Shown one piece after another: positions 25,606-34,578 of a stretch of DNA of 64,000 nt (the stretch's first letter is position 1; the number at the start of each line of letters is the position of its first letter). The notes under the pieces were generated by a model. It made no database searches. It was given only the letters and a program-made list of their open reading frames with translations, and had not been told where the DNA came from. The DNA comes from Ramlibacter tataouinensis (GTDB taxonomy: Bacteria > Pseudomonadota > Gammaproteobacteria > Burkholderiales > Burkholderiaceae_C), in contig NZ_CP116009.1 in the NCBI RefSeq assembly GCF_027941915.1, positions 2,480,001 to 2,544,000 on the forward strand, written 5' to 3'. A program made the translations under genes and the position numbers.

Positions 25606-26670
25606 ATGCCCCTCGTTTCCCTGCGCGAACTGCTGGACCACGCCGCCGAAAACGGCTATGGCATTCCGGCCTTCAACGTCAACAACCTCGAGCAGGTCCA
25701 GGCGGTGATGGAAGCCGCCCGCGAGACGGCCGCGCCGGTGATCCTGCAGGCCAGCGCCGGCGCCCGCAAGTACGCCGGCGAGCCCTTCGTCAAGCACCTG
25801 ATCCAGGCGGCCCTGGAGGCCTACCCCGAAATCCCGCTGGTGATGCACCAGGACCATGGCCAGAGCCCGGACGTGTGCGCCGGCGCCATCCAGCTGGGCT
25901 TCTCGTCGGTGATGATGGACGGCTCGCTGGAGGCCGACGGCAAGACCATCGCCAGCTACGAGTACAACGTCGACGTCACGCGCAAGGTGGTCGACATGGC
26001 GCACAAGCTGGGCGTCACGGTCGAGGGCGAACTCGGCTGCCTGGGCTCGCTGGAGACCATGCGCGGCGACAAGGAAGACGGCCACGGCACCGACGCCACC
26101 ATGACGCGCGAGCAGCTGCTGACCGACCCCGAGCAGGCCGCCGACTTCGTCAAGAAGACCCAGCTCGACGCGCTGGCGATCGCCATCGGCACCAGCCACG
26201 GCGCCTACAAGTTCTCGCGCAAGCCCACCGGCGACATCCTGGCGATCGACCGCATCAAGGAGATCCACCGGCGCATCCCCAACACCCACCTGGTGATGCA
26301 CGGCTCGTCGTCGGTGCCGCAGGAGCTGCTGGCCATCATCAACCAGTACGGCGGCAAGATGAAGGAGACCTACGGCGTGCCGGTCGAGGAGATCCAGGAA
26401 GCCATCAAGTACGGCGTGCGCAAGATCAACATCGACACCGACATCCGCCTGGCCATGACCGGCGCGGTGCGCAAGTTCCTGGCCGAGAACCCTGAGAAGT
26501 TCGACATGCGCGAGTGGATGAAGCCGGCGCGCGAGGCCGCCAAACAGGTCTGCAAGCAGCGCTACCTGCAGTTCGGCTGCGAAGGCCAGGCGCCCAAGAT
26601 CCAGGGCCACTCGCTGCAGGTCGTGGCGCAGAAGTACCAGCGCGGCGAGCTGGCGCAGACGGTGAACTGA
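25606..26670 (+). CDS. fba: Fructose-bisphosphate aldolase, class II
   Basis: Zn-dependent aldolase that interconverts fructose-1,6-bisphosphate with dihydroxyacetone phosphate and glyceraldehyde-3-phosphate. The 354-residue chain has [15 protein letters not shown], the metal/active-site block [33 protein letters not shown] with a Zn-ligand His, [10 protein letters not shown], and [18 protein letters not shown]. This is the proteobacterial CbbA-like subtype. ATG 25606 gives the standard [15 protein letters not shown] start. Confidence 0.96.
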   Translation: MPLVSLRELLDHAAENGYGIPAFNVNNLEQVQAVMEAARETAAPVILQASAGARKYAGEPFVKHLIQAALEAYPEIPLVMHQDHGQSPDVCAGAIQLGFSSVMMDGSLEADGKTIASYEYNVDVTRKVVDMAHKLGVTVEGELGCLGSLETMRGDKEDGHGTDATMTREQLLTDPEQAADFVKKTQLDALAIAIGTSHGAYKFSRKPTGDILAIDRIKEIHRRIPNTHLVMHGSSSVPQELLAIINQYGGKMKETYGVPVEEIQEAIKYGVRKINIDTDIRLAMTGAVRKFLAENPEKFDMREWMKPAREAAKQVCKQRYLQFGCEGQAPKIQGHSLQVVAQKYQRGELAQTVN

Positions 26671-26690
26671 GGACGCCGCGCCCCCTTGGC

Positions 26691-26696
26691 GATAAT
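26691..26696 (+). promoter_or_regulatory. -10-like element GATAAT upstream of purC
   Basis: GATAAT followed by C, 48 bases before the purC ATG. It lies immediately upstream of the fba terminator hairpin, so a transcript from here would begin inside the hairpin's left arm. The -35 match is poor. Confidence 0.4.
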
Positions 26697-26698
26697 CG

Positions 26699-26730
26699 AA
26701 CGGCCCGCGCGTTGCGGGCCGTTTGCTTTT
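26699..26730 (+). terminator. Intrinsic terminator after fba
   Basis: AACGGCCCGC (26699-26708) pairs with GCGGGCCGTT (26714-26723) around GCGTT, followed by TGCTTTT. This is the most classical rho-independent terminator in the window and separates fba from purC. Confidence 0.85.
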
Positions 26731-26744
26731 GCCGGACGACTGCC

Positions 26745-27653
26745 ATGACCTCCGCCCTGCACACCTCCTCGCTCACTTCGCTGCCGCTGCTGGCGCGCGG
26801 CAAGGTGCGCGACAACTACGCGGTCGGCGACGACCGCATCCTGATGGTCGCCACCGACCGCATCTCGGCCTTCGACGTGATCATGGGCGAGCCGATCCCC
26901 GGCAAGGGCGAGCTGCTGACCCACATGGCGCTGTTCTGGTTCGGCAAGCTGGCCCACCTGTGCCCCAACCACCTGACCGGCGAGCTGCCCGACAGCGTGG
27001 TGACCTCGGCCGAGATCCAGCAGGTGGTCGGCCGCTCCATGCTGGTGCGGCGGCTCAAGCCGCTGCCGATCGAGGCGGTGGTGCGCGGCTACCTGGCCGG
27101 CAGCGGCTGGCAGGAGTACCAGCAATCGCAGTCGGTGTGCGGCGTGCCGCTGCCGGCCGGCCTGACCAACTCGGCGCGGCTGCCGCAGCCGATCTACACG
27201 CCGGCGTCTAAGGCGGCGGCCGGCGAGCACGACGAGAACATCACCTACGAGCGCACCGTCGAGCTGGTCGGCGCCGAGGTGGCGGCCAAGGTGCGCGAGC
27301 TGAGCCTCGCCCTGTACACCGAGGCGGCGAAGATCGCGCTGGCCCGCGGCCTGATCATCGCCGACACCAAGTTCGAGTTCGGCCTCGACGAGAGCGGCCG
27401 CGTGGTGCTGATGGACGAGGTGCTGACGCCCGATTCCTCGCGCTACTGGCCGGTGGAGGGTTACGAGGACGCGCTGCGCGAAGGGCGCAACCCGCCCAGC
27501 TTCGACAAGCAGTACCTGCGCGACTGGCTGGAGCAGGCGCGCATCCACGGCAAGCCCTGGGACAAGACGCCGCCGGCGCCGCGGCTGCCGCAGGAAGTGA
27601 TCGCCCGGACCGCCGCCAAGTACCGCGAGGCGCTCGACCGGCTGACGGGTTAA
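26745..27653 (+). CDS. purC: Phosphoribosylaminoimidazole-succinocarboxamide synthase
   Basis: SAICAR synthetase of purine synthesis, joining CAIR and aspartate with ATP. The 302-residue protein begins after a short tail with [20 protein letters not shown] and has [36 protein letters not shown], a signature-like [15 protein letters not shown], and [15 protein letters not shown]. The ATG at 26745 avoids an in-frame readthrough of the terminator. purE and purK lie 1 kb further on, past a thioredoxin gene on the other strand. Confidence 0.96.
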   Translation: MTSALHTSSLTSLPLLARGKVRDNYAVGDDRILMVATDRISAFDVIMGEPIPGKGELLTHMALFWFGKLAHLCPNHLTGELPDSVVTSAEIQQVVGRSMLVRRLKPLPIEAVVRGYLAGSGWQEYQQSQSVCGVPLPAGLTNSARLPQPIYTPASKAAAGEHDENITYERTVELVGAEVAAKVRELSLALYTEAAKIALARGLIIADTKFEFGLDESGRVVLMDEVLTPDSSRYWPVEGYEDALREGRNPPSFDKQYLRDWLEQARIHGKPWDKTPPAPRLPQEVIARTAAKYREALDRLTG

Positions 27654-27670
27654 GGCGCGTTGCGCTGGGT

Positions 27671-27713
27671 CCCCGCCTGCGCGGGGGATGGCCTTCGGCG
27701 CGGCTGCGCCGCG
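27671..27713. repeat. Paired GC hairpins, dispersed-repeat-like
   Basis: CCCCGC (27671-27676) pairs with GCGGGG (27681-27686), followed by CGCGGC (27699-27704) paired with GCCGCG (27708-27713). The string GGTCCCCGCCTGCGCGGGG resembles intergenic palindromes common in this bacterial family. It separates the convergent purC and thioredoxin genes and probably terminates both. Confidence 0.5.
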
Positions 27714-27725
27714 ATCCAAGGCCAG

Positions 27726-28622
27726 CTAGGACAGCACCACGCTGGACAGCCGGCGCCGGTAGGTCGCCACCGTCGGGTCGTCGGGCGGGATCTGGCCTTC
27801 GGCCACCTGCGGCCGGGGTGGCTCGATCAGGTCCAGGATGGCGATGTAGGTCTTGCGCGCGGCATCCTCGTTCCAGGCCTTGTCGCGCATCAGGATCTCC
27901 AGCAGCTCGTCCATCGCCTCGGTCCAGCGCTGCTGCGCCAGCAGCAGTTGCGCGCGGCCGAAGCGGGCCTCGAAGTCGCGCCGGTTGGCGGCGATGCGGG
28001 CGTCCAGCGCGGCCTCGGCCGGCGCCGCAGCGCCCTGCTGGGCCGCAAAGTCCAGGGCCTCGATCACCCGCTGCAGTGATTCGAGCCGGCGGATGCCCGC
28101 GGCCTTGCCGGCCACCGGCTCGAACGCGGTTCGCGCGTCGGCCAGCCGGCCGGCCAGCAGCAGCGCCTTGACATAGTCGAATCGGGCCTCGTCGTCGGCC
28201 GGGTTGGTGGCCACGGCGTGCTGCAGCTGTTCCAGCCGGTCGCCGGCTTCCTGCGGGGCTTCGACCATCGCCTCTTCCGCCTCGACGGTCTCGGCTGCCG
28301 CCGGCAGGTGCTTGTCGAGGAATTGCCGCAGCTGGCCCTCGGGCAGCGCACCCATGAAGCCATCGACCGGCTGGCCGTTCATCAGCAGGATGCAGGTCGG
28401 GATGCTGCGGATGCCGAAGGCGGCGGCCAGCTGCTGCTCCTGGTCGGAGTCGATCTTCACCAGCTTGAAGCGGCCCGCGTATTCGGCCTCCAGCTTTTCC
28501 AGGATCGGCCCGATCACCTTGCAGGGGCCGCACCAGGGGGCCCAGAAATCGACCAGCACCGGCTGGTTCATGGAAGCGGCGATGACTTCGGTTTCGAAGT
28601 TCTCGATCGTGACGTCGATCAT
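27726..28622 (-). CDS. Thioredoxin-TPR protein, CnoX/YbbN type
   Basis: A 298-residue cytoplasmic protein with an N-terminal thioredoxin domain and a C-terminal tetratricopeptide-like region. The active site is intact, WCGPC with Cys31 and Cys34, and the cis-proline is Pro75 in IRSIPT. The TPR part (about 130-290) includes LEQLQHAVATNPADDEARF and ALLLAGRLADARTAFEPV. CnoX proteins act as holdases that protect proteins from oxidation; the E. coli member has lost the CxxC redox pair whereas this one keeps it. It is divergent from purE across 46 bases. Confidence 0.9.
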   Translation of the reverse strand: MIDVTIENFETEVIAASMNQPVLVDFWAPWCGPCKVIGPILEKLEAEYAGRFKLVKIDSDQEQQLAAAFGIRSIPTCILLMNGQPVDGFMGALPEGQLRQFLDKHLPAAAETVEAEEAMVEAPQEAGDRLEQLQHAVATNPADDEARFDYVKALLLAGRLADARTAFEPVAGKAAGIRRLESLQRVIEALDFAAQQGAAAPAEAALDARIAANRRDFEARFGRAQLLLAQQRWTEAMDELLEILMRDKAWNEDAARKTYIAILDLIEPPRPQVAEGQIPPDDPTVATYRRRLSSVVLS

Positions 28623-28642
28623 GGAGTGCGGGTCCCTAAACT

Positions 28643-28648
28643 TAGAAT
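28643..28648 (+). promoter_or_regulatory. -10-like element TAGAAT of purE
   Basis: TAGAAT lies 20 bases before the purE ATG in the 46-base divergent gap. Any -35 element must lie inside the thioredoxin coding region. AGGAG precedes the purE start. Confidence 0.45.
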
Positions 28649-28668
28649 TCGGCCTTTAGGAGCACTTC

Positions 28669-29163
28669 ATGCCCCCTGTTCAGGTCGGAGTGGTGATGGG
28701 GTCCGGCAGTGACTGGGACACCCTGCAGCACGCAGTGCAGATTCTCCAGGAATTCGGCATCGCCCATGAGGCGAAGGTCGTGTCCGCGCACCGGATGCCC
28801 GACGAGATGTTCGCCTATGCCGAACAGGCCGCCGGCCGCGGCCTCAAGGCCATCATCGCCGGCGCCGGCGGCGCCGCCCACCTGCCGGGCATGCTGGCGG
28901 CCAAGACCACGGTGCCGGTGCTGGGCGTGCCGGTGCCCAGCCGTCACCTGCAGGGCGTCGATTCGCTGCACAGCATCGTGCAGATGCCCAAGGGCATCCC
29001 GGTCGCCACCTTCGCCATCGGCGCCGCCGGCGCCGCCAACGCCGCCCTGTTCGCGGTGGCGATGCTGGCCACCGACGACGAGCGGCTGCGCCGCCAGCTC
29101 ACCACCTTCCGCACCCGGCAGACCGAACTCGCGCGTGCCACCACGCTGCCGCCCTCGGCATGA
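28669..29163 (+). CDS. purE: 5-(carboxyamino)imidazole ribonucleotide mutase
   Basis: Class I PurE, which converts N5-CAIR from PurK into CAIR. The 164-residue protein has the phosphate-binding loop MGSGSDWDT (10-18), [10 protein letters not shown] with the catalytic His, [13 protein letters not shown], and [22 protein letters not shown]. Its stop overlaps the purK start (ATGA), consistent with coupled synthesis of the two sequential enzymes. Confidence 0.96.
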   Translation: MPPVQVGVVMGSGSDWDTLQHAVQILQEFGIAHEAKVVSAHRMPDEMFAYAEQAAGRGLKAIIAGAGGAAHLPGMLAAKTTVPVLGVPVPSRHLQGVDSLHSIVQMPKGIPVATFAIGAAGAANAALFAVAMLATDDERLRRQLTTFRTRQTELARATTLPPSA

Positions 29164-30341
29164 GCGGGTCTACGGCGTGGCCGCTGCCGCCTGGCAGCAC
29201 ACTGGGCGTGATGGGGGGCGGCCAGCTCGGCCGCATGTTCGTGCACGCGGCCCAGCAACTGGGCTACGGCACCGCGGTGCTCGACCCCGACGAAGCTAGC
29301 CCGGCCGGGCTGGTCAGCCATGTCCACGTGCGTGCGGCCTACGACGACCGCGCCGGGCTCGCGCGGCTGGCGCAGGTGGCGCAGGCCATCACCACCGAAT
29401 TCGAGAACGTGCCGGCCCAGGCGCTGCAGGCGCTGGCCGCGCAGCGGCCGGTGGCGCCCGGACACGCGGCCGTCGCCATCGCCCAGGACCGGGCCCAGGA
29501 GAAGGCCCATTTCCAGCGCTGCGGCGTGCCCTGCGCGCCGCACGCGGTGATCGCCTCGGCCGACGACCTTCAGCAGGTCCCCGCGGATCTGCTGCCCGGC
29601 GTGCTCAAGACCGCGCGGCTGGGCTACGACGGCAAGGGCCAGGCGCGGGTGGCCGACCGGGCGGCGCTGGCCGCCGCCTGGGACGAGCTGCGCCGGGTGC
29701 CCTGCGTGCTGGAGCGCCTGCTGCCGCTGGCGGCCGAATGCTCGGTGCTGGTGGCGCGCGGCGCCGATGGCGCCATGGTCCACCTGCCGGTGCAGAGGAA
29801 CCTGCACCGCGGCGGCATCCTGGCCGTCACCGAAGTGGGCGCCGGCGTGCTGCCCGAAGCCACGGCGCAGCAGGCGATCGAGGCCACCCGCGCGATCGCG
29901 CAGGGGCTCGGCTACGTCGGCGTGCTGTGCGTGGAGTTCTTCCTGCTGCAGGACGGCGCGCTGGTGGTCAACGAGATGGCGCCGCGGCCGCACAACAGCG
30001 GCCACTGGAGCATCGACGGCGCCGACGTGTCGCAGTTCGAGCTGCAGGTGCGCACCCTGGCCGGGCTGCCGCTGGTGGCGCCGCGCCAGCACAGCCACGC
30101 GGTCATGCTCAACCTGCTGGGCGAGCTGTGGTTCGCGCGGGGTGCCCAGGCGCAGGAGCCGCCGTGGGCCGAGGTGCTGGCGCTGCCCGGCGTGCACCTG
30201 CACCTGTACGGCAAGGCCAGCGCGCGGCCGGGGCGCAAGATGGGGCACCTCACGGTCACGGCCGCCGACGCGGCCGCCGCCCGCGCCACCGCGCTGCGCG
30301 CCTGCGAGCTGCTGGGCATCGAGCCGTTCCGAGAGCCATGA
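29160..30341 (+). CDS. purK: 5-(carboxyamino)imidazole ribonucleotide synthase
   Basis: ATP-grasp enzyme making N5-CAIR from AIR, bicarbonate and ATP. The 393-residue protein has [18 protein letters not shown] at the N terminus, [27 protein letters not shown] in the ATP-grasp region, [20 protein letters not shown], and [20 protein letters not shown]. It overlaps both purE upstream and the Sua5 gene downstream by four bases, so the three are one translational unit. Confidence 0.95.
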   Translation: MSGSTAWPLPPGSTLGVMGGGQLGRMFVHAAQQLGYGTAVLDPDEASPAGLVSHVHVRAAYDDRAGLARLAQVAQAITTEFENVPAQALQALAAQRPVAPGHAAVAIAQDRAQEKAHFQRCGVPCAPHAVIASADDLQQVPADLLPGVLKTARLGYDGKGQARVADRAALAAAWDELRRVPCVLERLLPLAAECSVLVARGADGAMVHLPVQRNLHRGGILAVTEVGAGVLPEATAQQAIEATRAIAQGLGYVGVLCVEFFLLQDGALVVNEMAPRPHNSGHWSIDGADVSQFELQVRTLAGLPLVAPRQHSHAVMLNLLGELWFARGAQAQEPPWAEVLALPGVHLHLYGKASARPGRKMGHLTVTAADAAAARATALRACELLGIEPFREP

Positions 30342-31330
30342 TCCGCGACCCGAGCGACCCCGCGGCGCTGCAGGAGGCCGTCGCGGCTTTGCAGGCCGGC
30401 GAACTGGTGGCCTTTCCGACCGAGACCGTCTATGGCCTGGGCGCCGATGCCGGCAACGACGCCGCGGTGGCGAAGATCTTCGCGGCCAAGGGGCGGCCGA
30501 GCGACCACCCGCTGATCGTGCACGTGCCCGATGGCGCCGCCGTCGGCCGCTTCGCCGCCGATGTGCCGGCCTTCGCCCAGCGGTTGATCGATGCCTTCTG
30601 GCCCGGCCCGCTCACCCTGATCCTGCCGCGCCGGCCGGAGGTGGCGCGAGCCGCGGCCGGCGGCCACGCCACCATCGGCTTGCGCTGTCCGGCCCACCCG
30701 GTCGCCCACGCGCTGCTGCTGGCCGGCGCGCAGGCGTCGCCGCCGGTGGCGGGCCTGGCCGCGCCCAGCGCCAACCGCTTCGGCCGCGTCAGCCCCACCA
30801 GCGCGGCCCACGTGGCGGCGGAGTTCGGGGCTGCGCTGCGCGTGCTCGACGGCGGTCCGTGCGAAGTCGGCATCGAGTCGGCCATCGTCGACTGCACGCG
30901 CGGCCGGCCGGTCCTGCTGCGCCCCGGCGTGCTGACCGCGCAGCAGATCGAAGCCGCGTGCGGGCAACCGCTGGCGCAACCCGGCGAACTGGGCGACGCG
31001 GCGCCCCGCGCCTCCGGCACGCTGGCCTCGCACTACGCGCCGCGGGCGCGCGTGCGGCTGATGGACGCGGAGGCGCTGCAGGCCGCGCTGGACGTGCTGG
31101 GCGAAAAGGCCGACGGCATCGCCACCTGGTCGCGCGCGATCCTGCAGACGCACTCGCCCCGGGTGCTGCGGCGGCGCATGCCCGAGGACGCGCGCGAAGC
31201 GGCGCGCCAGTTGTTCGCCGTGCTGCGCGAATTCGATGCCCAGGGCGTGCAACTGATCTGGGTCGAGACGCCGCCGGCCGATGCCGACTGGGACGGCGTG
31301 CGCGACCGGCTGCAGCGCGCCGCCGCTTGA
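30338..31330 (+). CDS. sua5: L-threonylcarbamoyladenylate synthase, Sua5 type
   Basis: Makes threonylcarbamoyl-AMP from threonine, bicarbonate and ATP for t6A37 modification of tRNA. At 330 residues it is the two-domain Sua5 form, longer than TsaC/YrdC. The YrdC domain shows PTETVYGLGADAG, KGRPSDHPLIVHV, FWPGPLTLIL, LAAPSANRFGRVSPT and ASGTLASHYAPRA; the C-terminal Sua5 domain begins near residue 235. The ATG overlaps the purK stop. Another t6A gene, tsaB, lies 2.5 kb downstream. Confidence 0.95.
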   Translation: MIRDPSDPAALQEAVAALQAGELVAFPTETVYGLGADAGNDAAVAKIFAAKGRPSDHPLIVHVPDGAAVGRFAADVPAFAQRLIDAFWPGPLTLILPRRPEVARAAAGGHATIGLRCPAHPVAHALLLAGAQASPPVAGLAAPSANRFGRVSPTSAAHVAAEFGAALRVLDGGPCEVGIESAIVDCTRGRPVLLRPGVLTAQQIEAACGQPLAQPGELGDAAPRASGTLASHYAPRARVRLMDAEALQAALDVLGEKADGIATWSRAILQTHSPRVLRRRMPEDAREAARQLFAVLREFDAQGVQLIWVETPPADADWDGVRDRLQRAAA

Positions 31331-31371
31331 CCGCTCGTTACACTATCGCCGGCTTTTCGACGGAGATCCCC

Positions 31372-32373
31372 ATGCCTTTCCAGCGGTTGCGCCGTGCGCT
31401 GCTCACGGCCGCCTGTGTTGCCCCCCTCCTGCTGGCCGCCTGCGGCGGCGGCTCGGTGGAGTCCAAGTTCAGCCCGACCCGCATGGTGGCCTTCGGCGAC
31501 GCCTCGGCCGATGCCGGCCAGCGCGGCGCGCGCTACACCGTCAACAACGGCGGCACCACCTGGACCGAGCAGGTCGCGTCGCGGTTCGGGCTGGCGCTGA
31601 CGCCGAGCGCGGCCGGCGGCACCGGCTATGCCATCGGCAGCGCCCGGGTGAGCGCCAAGCCGGACGCCGGCGGCAACGCCGCCACGCCGACCGTCACCGA
31701 GCAGATCGACGCTTTCCTGGTCGCCGGCGCGCCGGGCAGCGGTGACCTGATCGTCGTGTCGGCCGGCGCCGCCGACATCATCGCGGAGAGCGCGGCGCTC
31801 GGCGGAGGCGGCCAGGATGCGACCCAGACCATCGCCAACGTGCGGCAAGCGGCCATTGCGCTCGCGGCCCAGGTTCGCCGGCTGGTCAATGCCGGCGCCA
31901 AGCATGTGCTGGTGACGGGTCCCTACAACCTGGGCCGTTCGCCATGGAACCTCCAGGCGGTCGGTGGGCGGGATACCTGTGAAACCCGCGAAGGGGAGCG
32001 GCCGCCGCCCGACGCCTCGCCCGCCTGCCTGAGCAGCGTCTTCAACCAGCGCCTGCTGATCGAGATGAGCAATGCCGGCCTCGGCGCGCGCAGCGTGCTG
32101 TACGTGGACGCCGCGCTGTTCTTCAACCTGGTCACCTCCAACCCGGCCACCTACGGCTACACCGACGTGACCAACCCGCTGTGCACTTCGGTCGATCCGG
32201 GCCCCGGCATCGGCATCGGCGCCGGCCAGGTCAACTCGGCCCTGTGCAACGCCGGCACGCTGTCGGGCGGGCCGGTCGGTACCACGCTGTTCGCCGACCG
32301 GGTCTACTTCACCCCGGCCGGCCACGCCTCGTTCGGCAGCTACGCCTTCGACCGCCTGCGCGAGAACTGGTAA
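31372..32373 (+). CDS. SGNH/GDSL-like lipoprotein with degenerate catalytic blocks
   Basis: A 333-residue lipoprotein (lipobox LLAAC, Cys24) with the overall layout of a GDSL/SGNH esterase. Block I reads FGDASADAG: the nucleophile position after GD is Ala44, with a Ser one residue later. Block III is GAAD (132-135) instead of GxND. Block V keeps Asp309 but has Tyr312 where DxxH needs His (ADRVYFTPAGH); a different His is at 318. Three catalytic-block changes suggest a binding protein, not a hydrolase. A -10-like TACACT (31339-31344) gives it its own promoter after the Sua5 gene. Confidence 0.8.
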   Translation: MPFQRLRRALLTAACVAPLLLAACGGGSVESKFSPTRMVAFGDASADAGQRGARYTVNNGGTTWTEQVASRFGLALTPSAAGGTGYAIGSARVSAKPDAGGNAATPTVTEQIDAFLVAGAPGSGDLIVVSAGAADIIAESAALGGGGQDATQTIANVRQAAIALAAQVRRLVNAGAKHVLVTGPYNLGRSPWNLQAVGGRDTCETREGERPPPDASPACLSSVFNQRLLIEMSNAGLGARSVLYVDAALFFNLVTSNPATYGYTDVTNPLCTSVDPGPGIGIGAGQVNSALCNAGTLSGGPVGTTLFADRVYFTPAGHASFGSYAFDRLRENW

Positions 32374-32394
32374 GGCGCGCCGCGCCGATCGTGC

Positions 32395-32420
32395 AAAGGG
32401 GGCCCGCAGGGGCCCCTTTT
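32395..32420. terminator. Bidirectional terminator between SGNH gene and dacB
   Basis: AAAGGGG (from 32395) pairs with CCCCTTTT ending at 32420, with an inner CCC/GGG stem and one G-G mismatch. It carries A and T tracts on opposite sides, so it can terminate both convergent genes. Confidence 0.75.
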
Positions 32421-32439
32421 CAGTTGTCGTCGATCGCCG

Positions 32440-33822
32440 TCACGGCTGCCGTGCCGTCCAGGCCAGCAGCGCCTCGATCGCCGGGCGCATGGCGCCGGCG
32501 TTGGGGTGGTTGGCGATTGCCACCACCACCCAGCGGCGCCCGTGGGTGCCATGCACGTAGCCGGCCACGCCGAACACGTCGCGCAGGCTGCCGCTCTTGA
32601 GGTGCGCCTGCGCCGGCGCCTGCAGCCGCCGCAAGGTGCCGTCGCTGCCCGACAGCGGCAGCGAGGCCAGCAGCTCCGGCATCAGCGGCGAGGCCCAGGC
32701 GTGCTGCAGCAGGCGCGCCAGTTGCGCGGCGCTGATGCGCGCGTCGCGCGACAGGCCGGCACCGTTGTCGAACACGGGCGGCTGCGGGCCGATGCGCTCG
32801 CGCCACCAGTTGCGCAGGATCTCGCGCGAGGCCTCGCGGCTGCCGCGCCCCTCGGCCTGCAGGCTGAGCGTCAGGAACAGCTGCTGCGCCATCACGTTGT
32901 TGCTGAACTTGTTGACGTCGCGCACCACTTCCGACAGCGGCGGCGAGGCCTGCTCGAACAGCGGGGCCAGGTGGGCCGGCACGGTGCCGTCGCGCACCTG
33001 GCCGCCGAGCGCGGCGCCGCTTTCCTGCCACAGGCCGGCCACCAGCCGCGCGGCATGGCTGGCCGGATCGGCAAACGCCAGCGGCCAGCGGCGCTCGCCG
33101 CAGGCGGCCGGATAGGCGCCGGCCAGGCGCGGCTGCAGCGGCGCGCTGAAGTCCGCCTGCAGCGCCGCGCGCCAGTCGCCGCAATCGCCGCCGGCCAGCC
33201 GCACCGCGCGCGGCCACTGCACGCCGGTCAGCGGCGGATCGGCCACCACCCGGGCGCTGCCGTCCGCCTGCGGCAGGAAGGTCAGCACCACCGTCCGGTA
33301 ATTGAGCAGCAGCGCGTCCGGCGCCGCGTTGTAGGGCCGCAGCGGCTCGCCGTCGAAGGCGCCGGCATCGTGCGGCGCCAGCTCGAACGCGCCGTGGTCC
33401 AGCACGATGTCGCCGGCGATGCGGTCGATGCCGAGCGCGCGCACGCGGCGCAGCAGCAGCCACAGGCGCTCCAGCACCAGCGTGGGGTCGCCCTGGCCGC
33501 GCAGGTACAGGTTGCCCTGCAGCGTGCCGCCGACGATCGGTCCGTCGGCATAGACCGGGGTGGTCCAGGTGAAGGTGGGCCCCAGCAGCTCCAGCGCCGC
33601 GAAGGTGGTGGCCAGCTTGGCGATCGAGGCCGGGTTGACCGGCACGTCGGCGCGGTGGCTCAGGCGCGGCGGCGCCGTGCCGTCGGCTTCGGTGACCAGC
33701 AGCGTCACGGCCTCGCGCGGCAGGTGGGCGCGGGCCAGCGCGGCATCGACCGCCGGCGGCAGCGGCTGCGCGGCGGCGGCAAAGGCGCACAGCCAGCAGG
33801 CCAGGATCAGCAGGCAGCGCAT
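32440..33822 (-). CDS. dacB: D-alanyl-D-alanine carboxypeptidase/endopeptidase (PBP4)
   Basis: Periplasmic class C penicillin-binding protein that trims and cuts peptide cross-links in murein. The 460-residue product has a signal peptide (LLILACWLCAFAAAAQ) and the three active-site motifs in order: SIAK with Ser66 and Lys69, SNN near residue 305, and KSG near 408. The large insert between SxxK and SxN is typical of PBP4. The frame is open far upstream across tsaB, but ATG 33822 gives the signal peptide. A divergent -10-like sequence ends six bases before this ATG, with no ribosome-binding site. Confidence 0.94.
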   Translation of the reverse strand: MRCLLILACWLCAFAAAAQPLPPAVDAALARAHLPREAVTLLVTEADGTAPPRLSHRADVPVNPASIAKLATTFAALELLGPTFTWTTPVYADGPIVGGTLQGNLYLRGQGDPTLVLERLWLLLRRVRALGIDRIAGDIVLDHGAFELAPHDAGAFDGEPLRPYNAAPDALLLNYRTVVLTFLPQADGSARVVADPPLTGVQWPRAVRLAGGDCGDWRAALQADFSAPLQPRLAGAYPAACGERRWPLAFADPASHAARLVAGLWQESGAALGGQVRDGTVPAHLAPLFEQASPPLSEVVRDVNKFSNNVMAQQLFLTLSLQAEGRGSREASREILRNWWRERIGPQPPVFDNGAGLSRDARISAAQLARLLQHAWASPLMPELLASLPLSGSDGTLRRLQAPAQAHLKSGSLRDVFGVAGYVHGTHGRRWVVVAIANHPNAGAMRPAIEALLAWTARQP

Positions 33823-33827
33823 CGGCC

Positions 33828-33847
33828 GATTATCGGGGCCGATAATC
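33828..33847. promoter_or_regulatory. Symmetric divergent promoter of dacB and tsaB
   Basis: GATTATCGG (33828-33836) and CCGATAATC (33839-33847) form a near-perfect 20-bp palindrome with centre GG. Each arm carries a GATAAT -10-like hexamer, one per strand: 33841-33846 for tsaB and 33834-33829 for dacB. The dacB ATG starts seven bases after its hexamer. Confidence 0.55.
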
Positions 33848-33876
33848 CGGCGCTTGCCTGCCTCCTGCATCCGCCC

Positions 33877-34578
33877 GTGAACCTGCTTGCCTTCGACACC
33901 AGCACCGAGGCGATGAGCGTGGCGCTCGTGCGCACCGGCGCGGCGCCGCTGGCGCACAGCGGCGAAGGCGGCGCCAAGGCCTCGTCCACCCTGATCCCGG
34001 CGGTGCTGGACCTGCTGGCACGCGCCGGCATCGGACTGGCCGCGCTGGATGCGATCGCGTTCGGCTGCGGGCCCGGCTCCTTCACCGGGCTGCGCACCGC
34101 CTGCTCGGTGGCGCAGGGGCTGGCGCTGGGCGCCGGGGTGCCGGTGCTGCCGGTGGAAACGCTGCTGGCGGTGGCCGAGGCCGCGCGCGAGCGCACCGGC
34201 GCCGCCGACGTGCTGGCGCTGCTGGACGCGCGCATGGACGAGGTCTATGCGGCGCGCTATTGGCATGACGGCCAGCGCTGGCAGCGCCAGGGCGAGATCC
34301 GGCTGTGCGCGCCCGACGTGCTGGAGCCGGCGCCCTGCATTGCCGGCAACGCCTTCGGGCCGTACGGCGGCCGCCTGCCGGCCGGCGGCGAACGGGTGGA
34401 GGCGCTGCCGACCGCCGCCGCCCTGCTGCGGCTGGCGCCGCAACTGCTGGCGCAGGGGCTGGCGCGGCCGGCCGAGCAGGCCCTGCCGCTGTACGTGCGT
34501 GACAAGGTGGCGCAAACCACGGCCGAACGCGAGGCCGCGCGGGCCGCAGCCGCCGCAGCAGCCAGAATGGCGCCATGA
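33877..34578 (+). CDS. tsaB: tRNA t6A biosynthesis protein TsaB
   Basis: Scaffold partner of TsaD in threonylcarbamoyl transfer to tRNA, with an ASKHA fold. The 233-residue protein starts at GTG 33877, giving VNLLAFDTSTEAMSVAL. It contains the family motifs FGCGPGSFTGLRTACSVAQGLALG and ALLDARMDEVYAARY. The frame is open upstream across dacB, but that is an antisense shadow. Its stop overlaps rimI, a common tsaB-rimI pairing. Confidence 0.93.
   Translation: MNLLAFDTSTEAMSVALVRTGAAPLAHSGEGGAKASSTLIPAVLDLLARAGIGLAALDAIAFGCGPGSFTGLRTACSVAQGLALGAGVPVLPVETLLAVAEAARERTGAADVLALLDARMDEVYAARYWHDGQRWQRQGEIRLCAPDVLEPAPCIAGNAFGPYGGRLPAGGERVEALPTAAALLRLAPQLLAQGLARPAEQALPLYVRDKVAQTTAEREAARAAAAAAARMAP

Noticed and set aside
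26691..26730. Possible attenuator for purC made of promoter plus terminator hairpin
   Set aside because: A transcript starting seven bases after GATAAT would begin inside the left arm and could not form the full stem, so the hairpin is better read as the fba terminator.
32506..33876. Long in-frame upstream extension of tsaB through dacB
   Set aside because: The extension is the antisense of dacB; TsaB's family start VNLLAFDTSTEA begins at the GTG at 33877.
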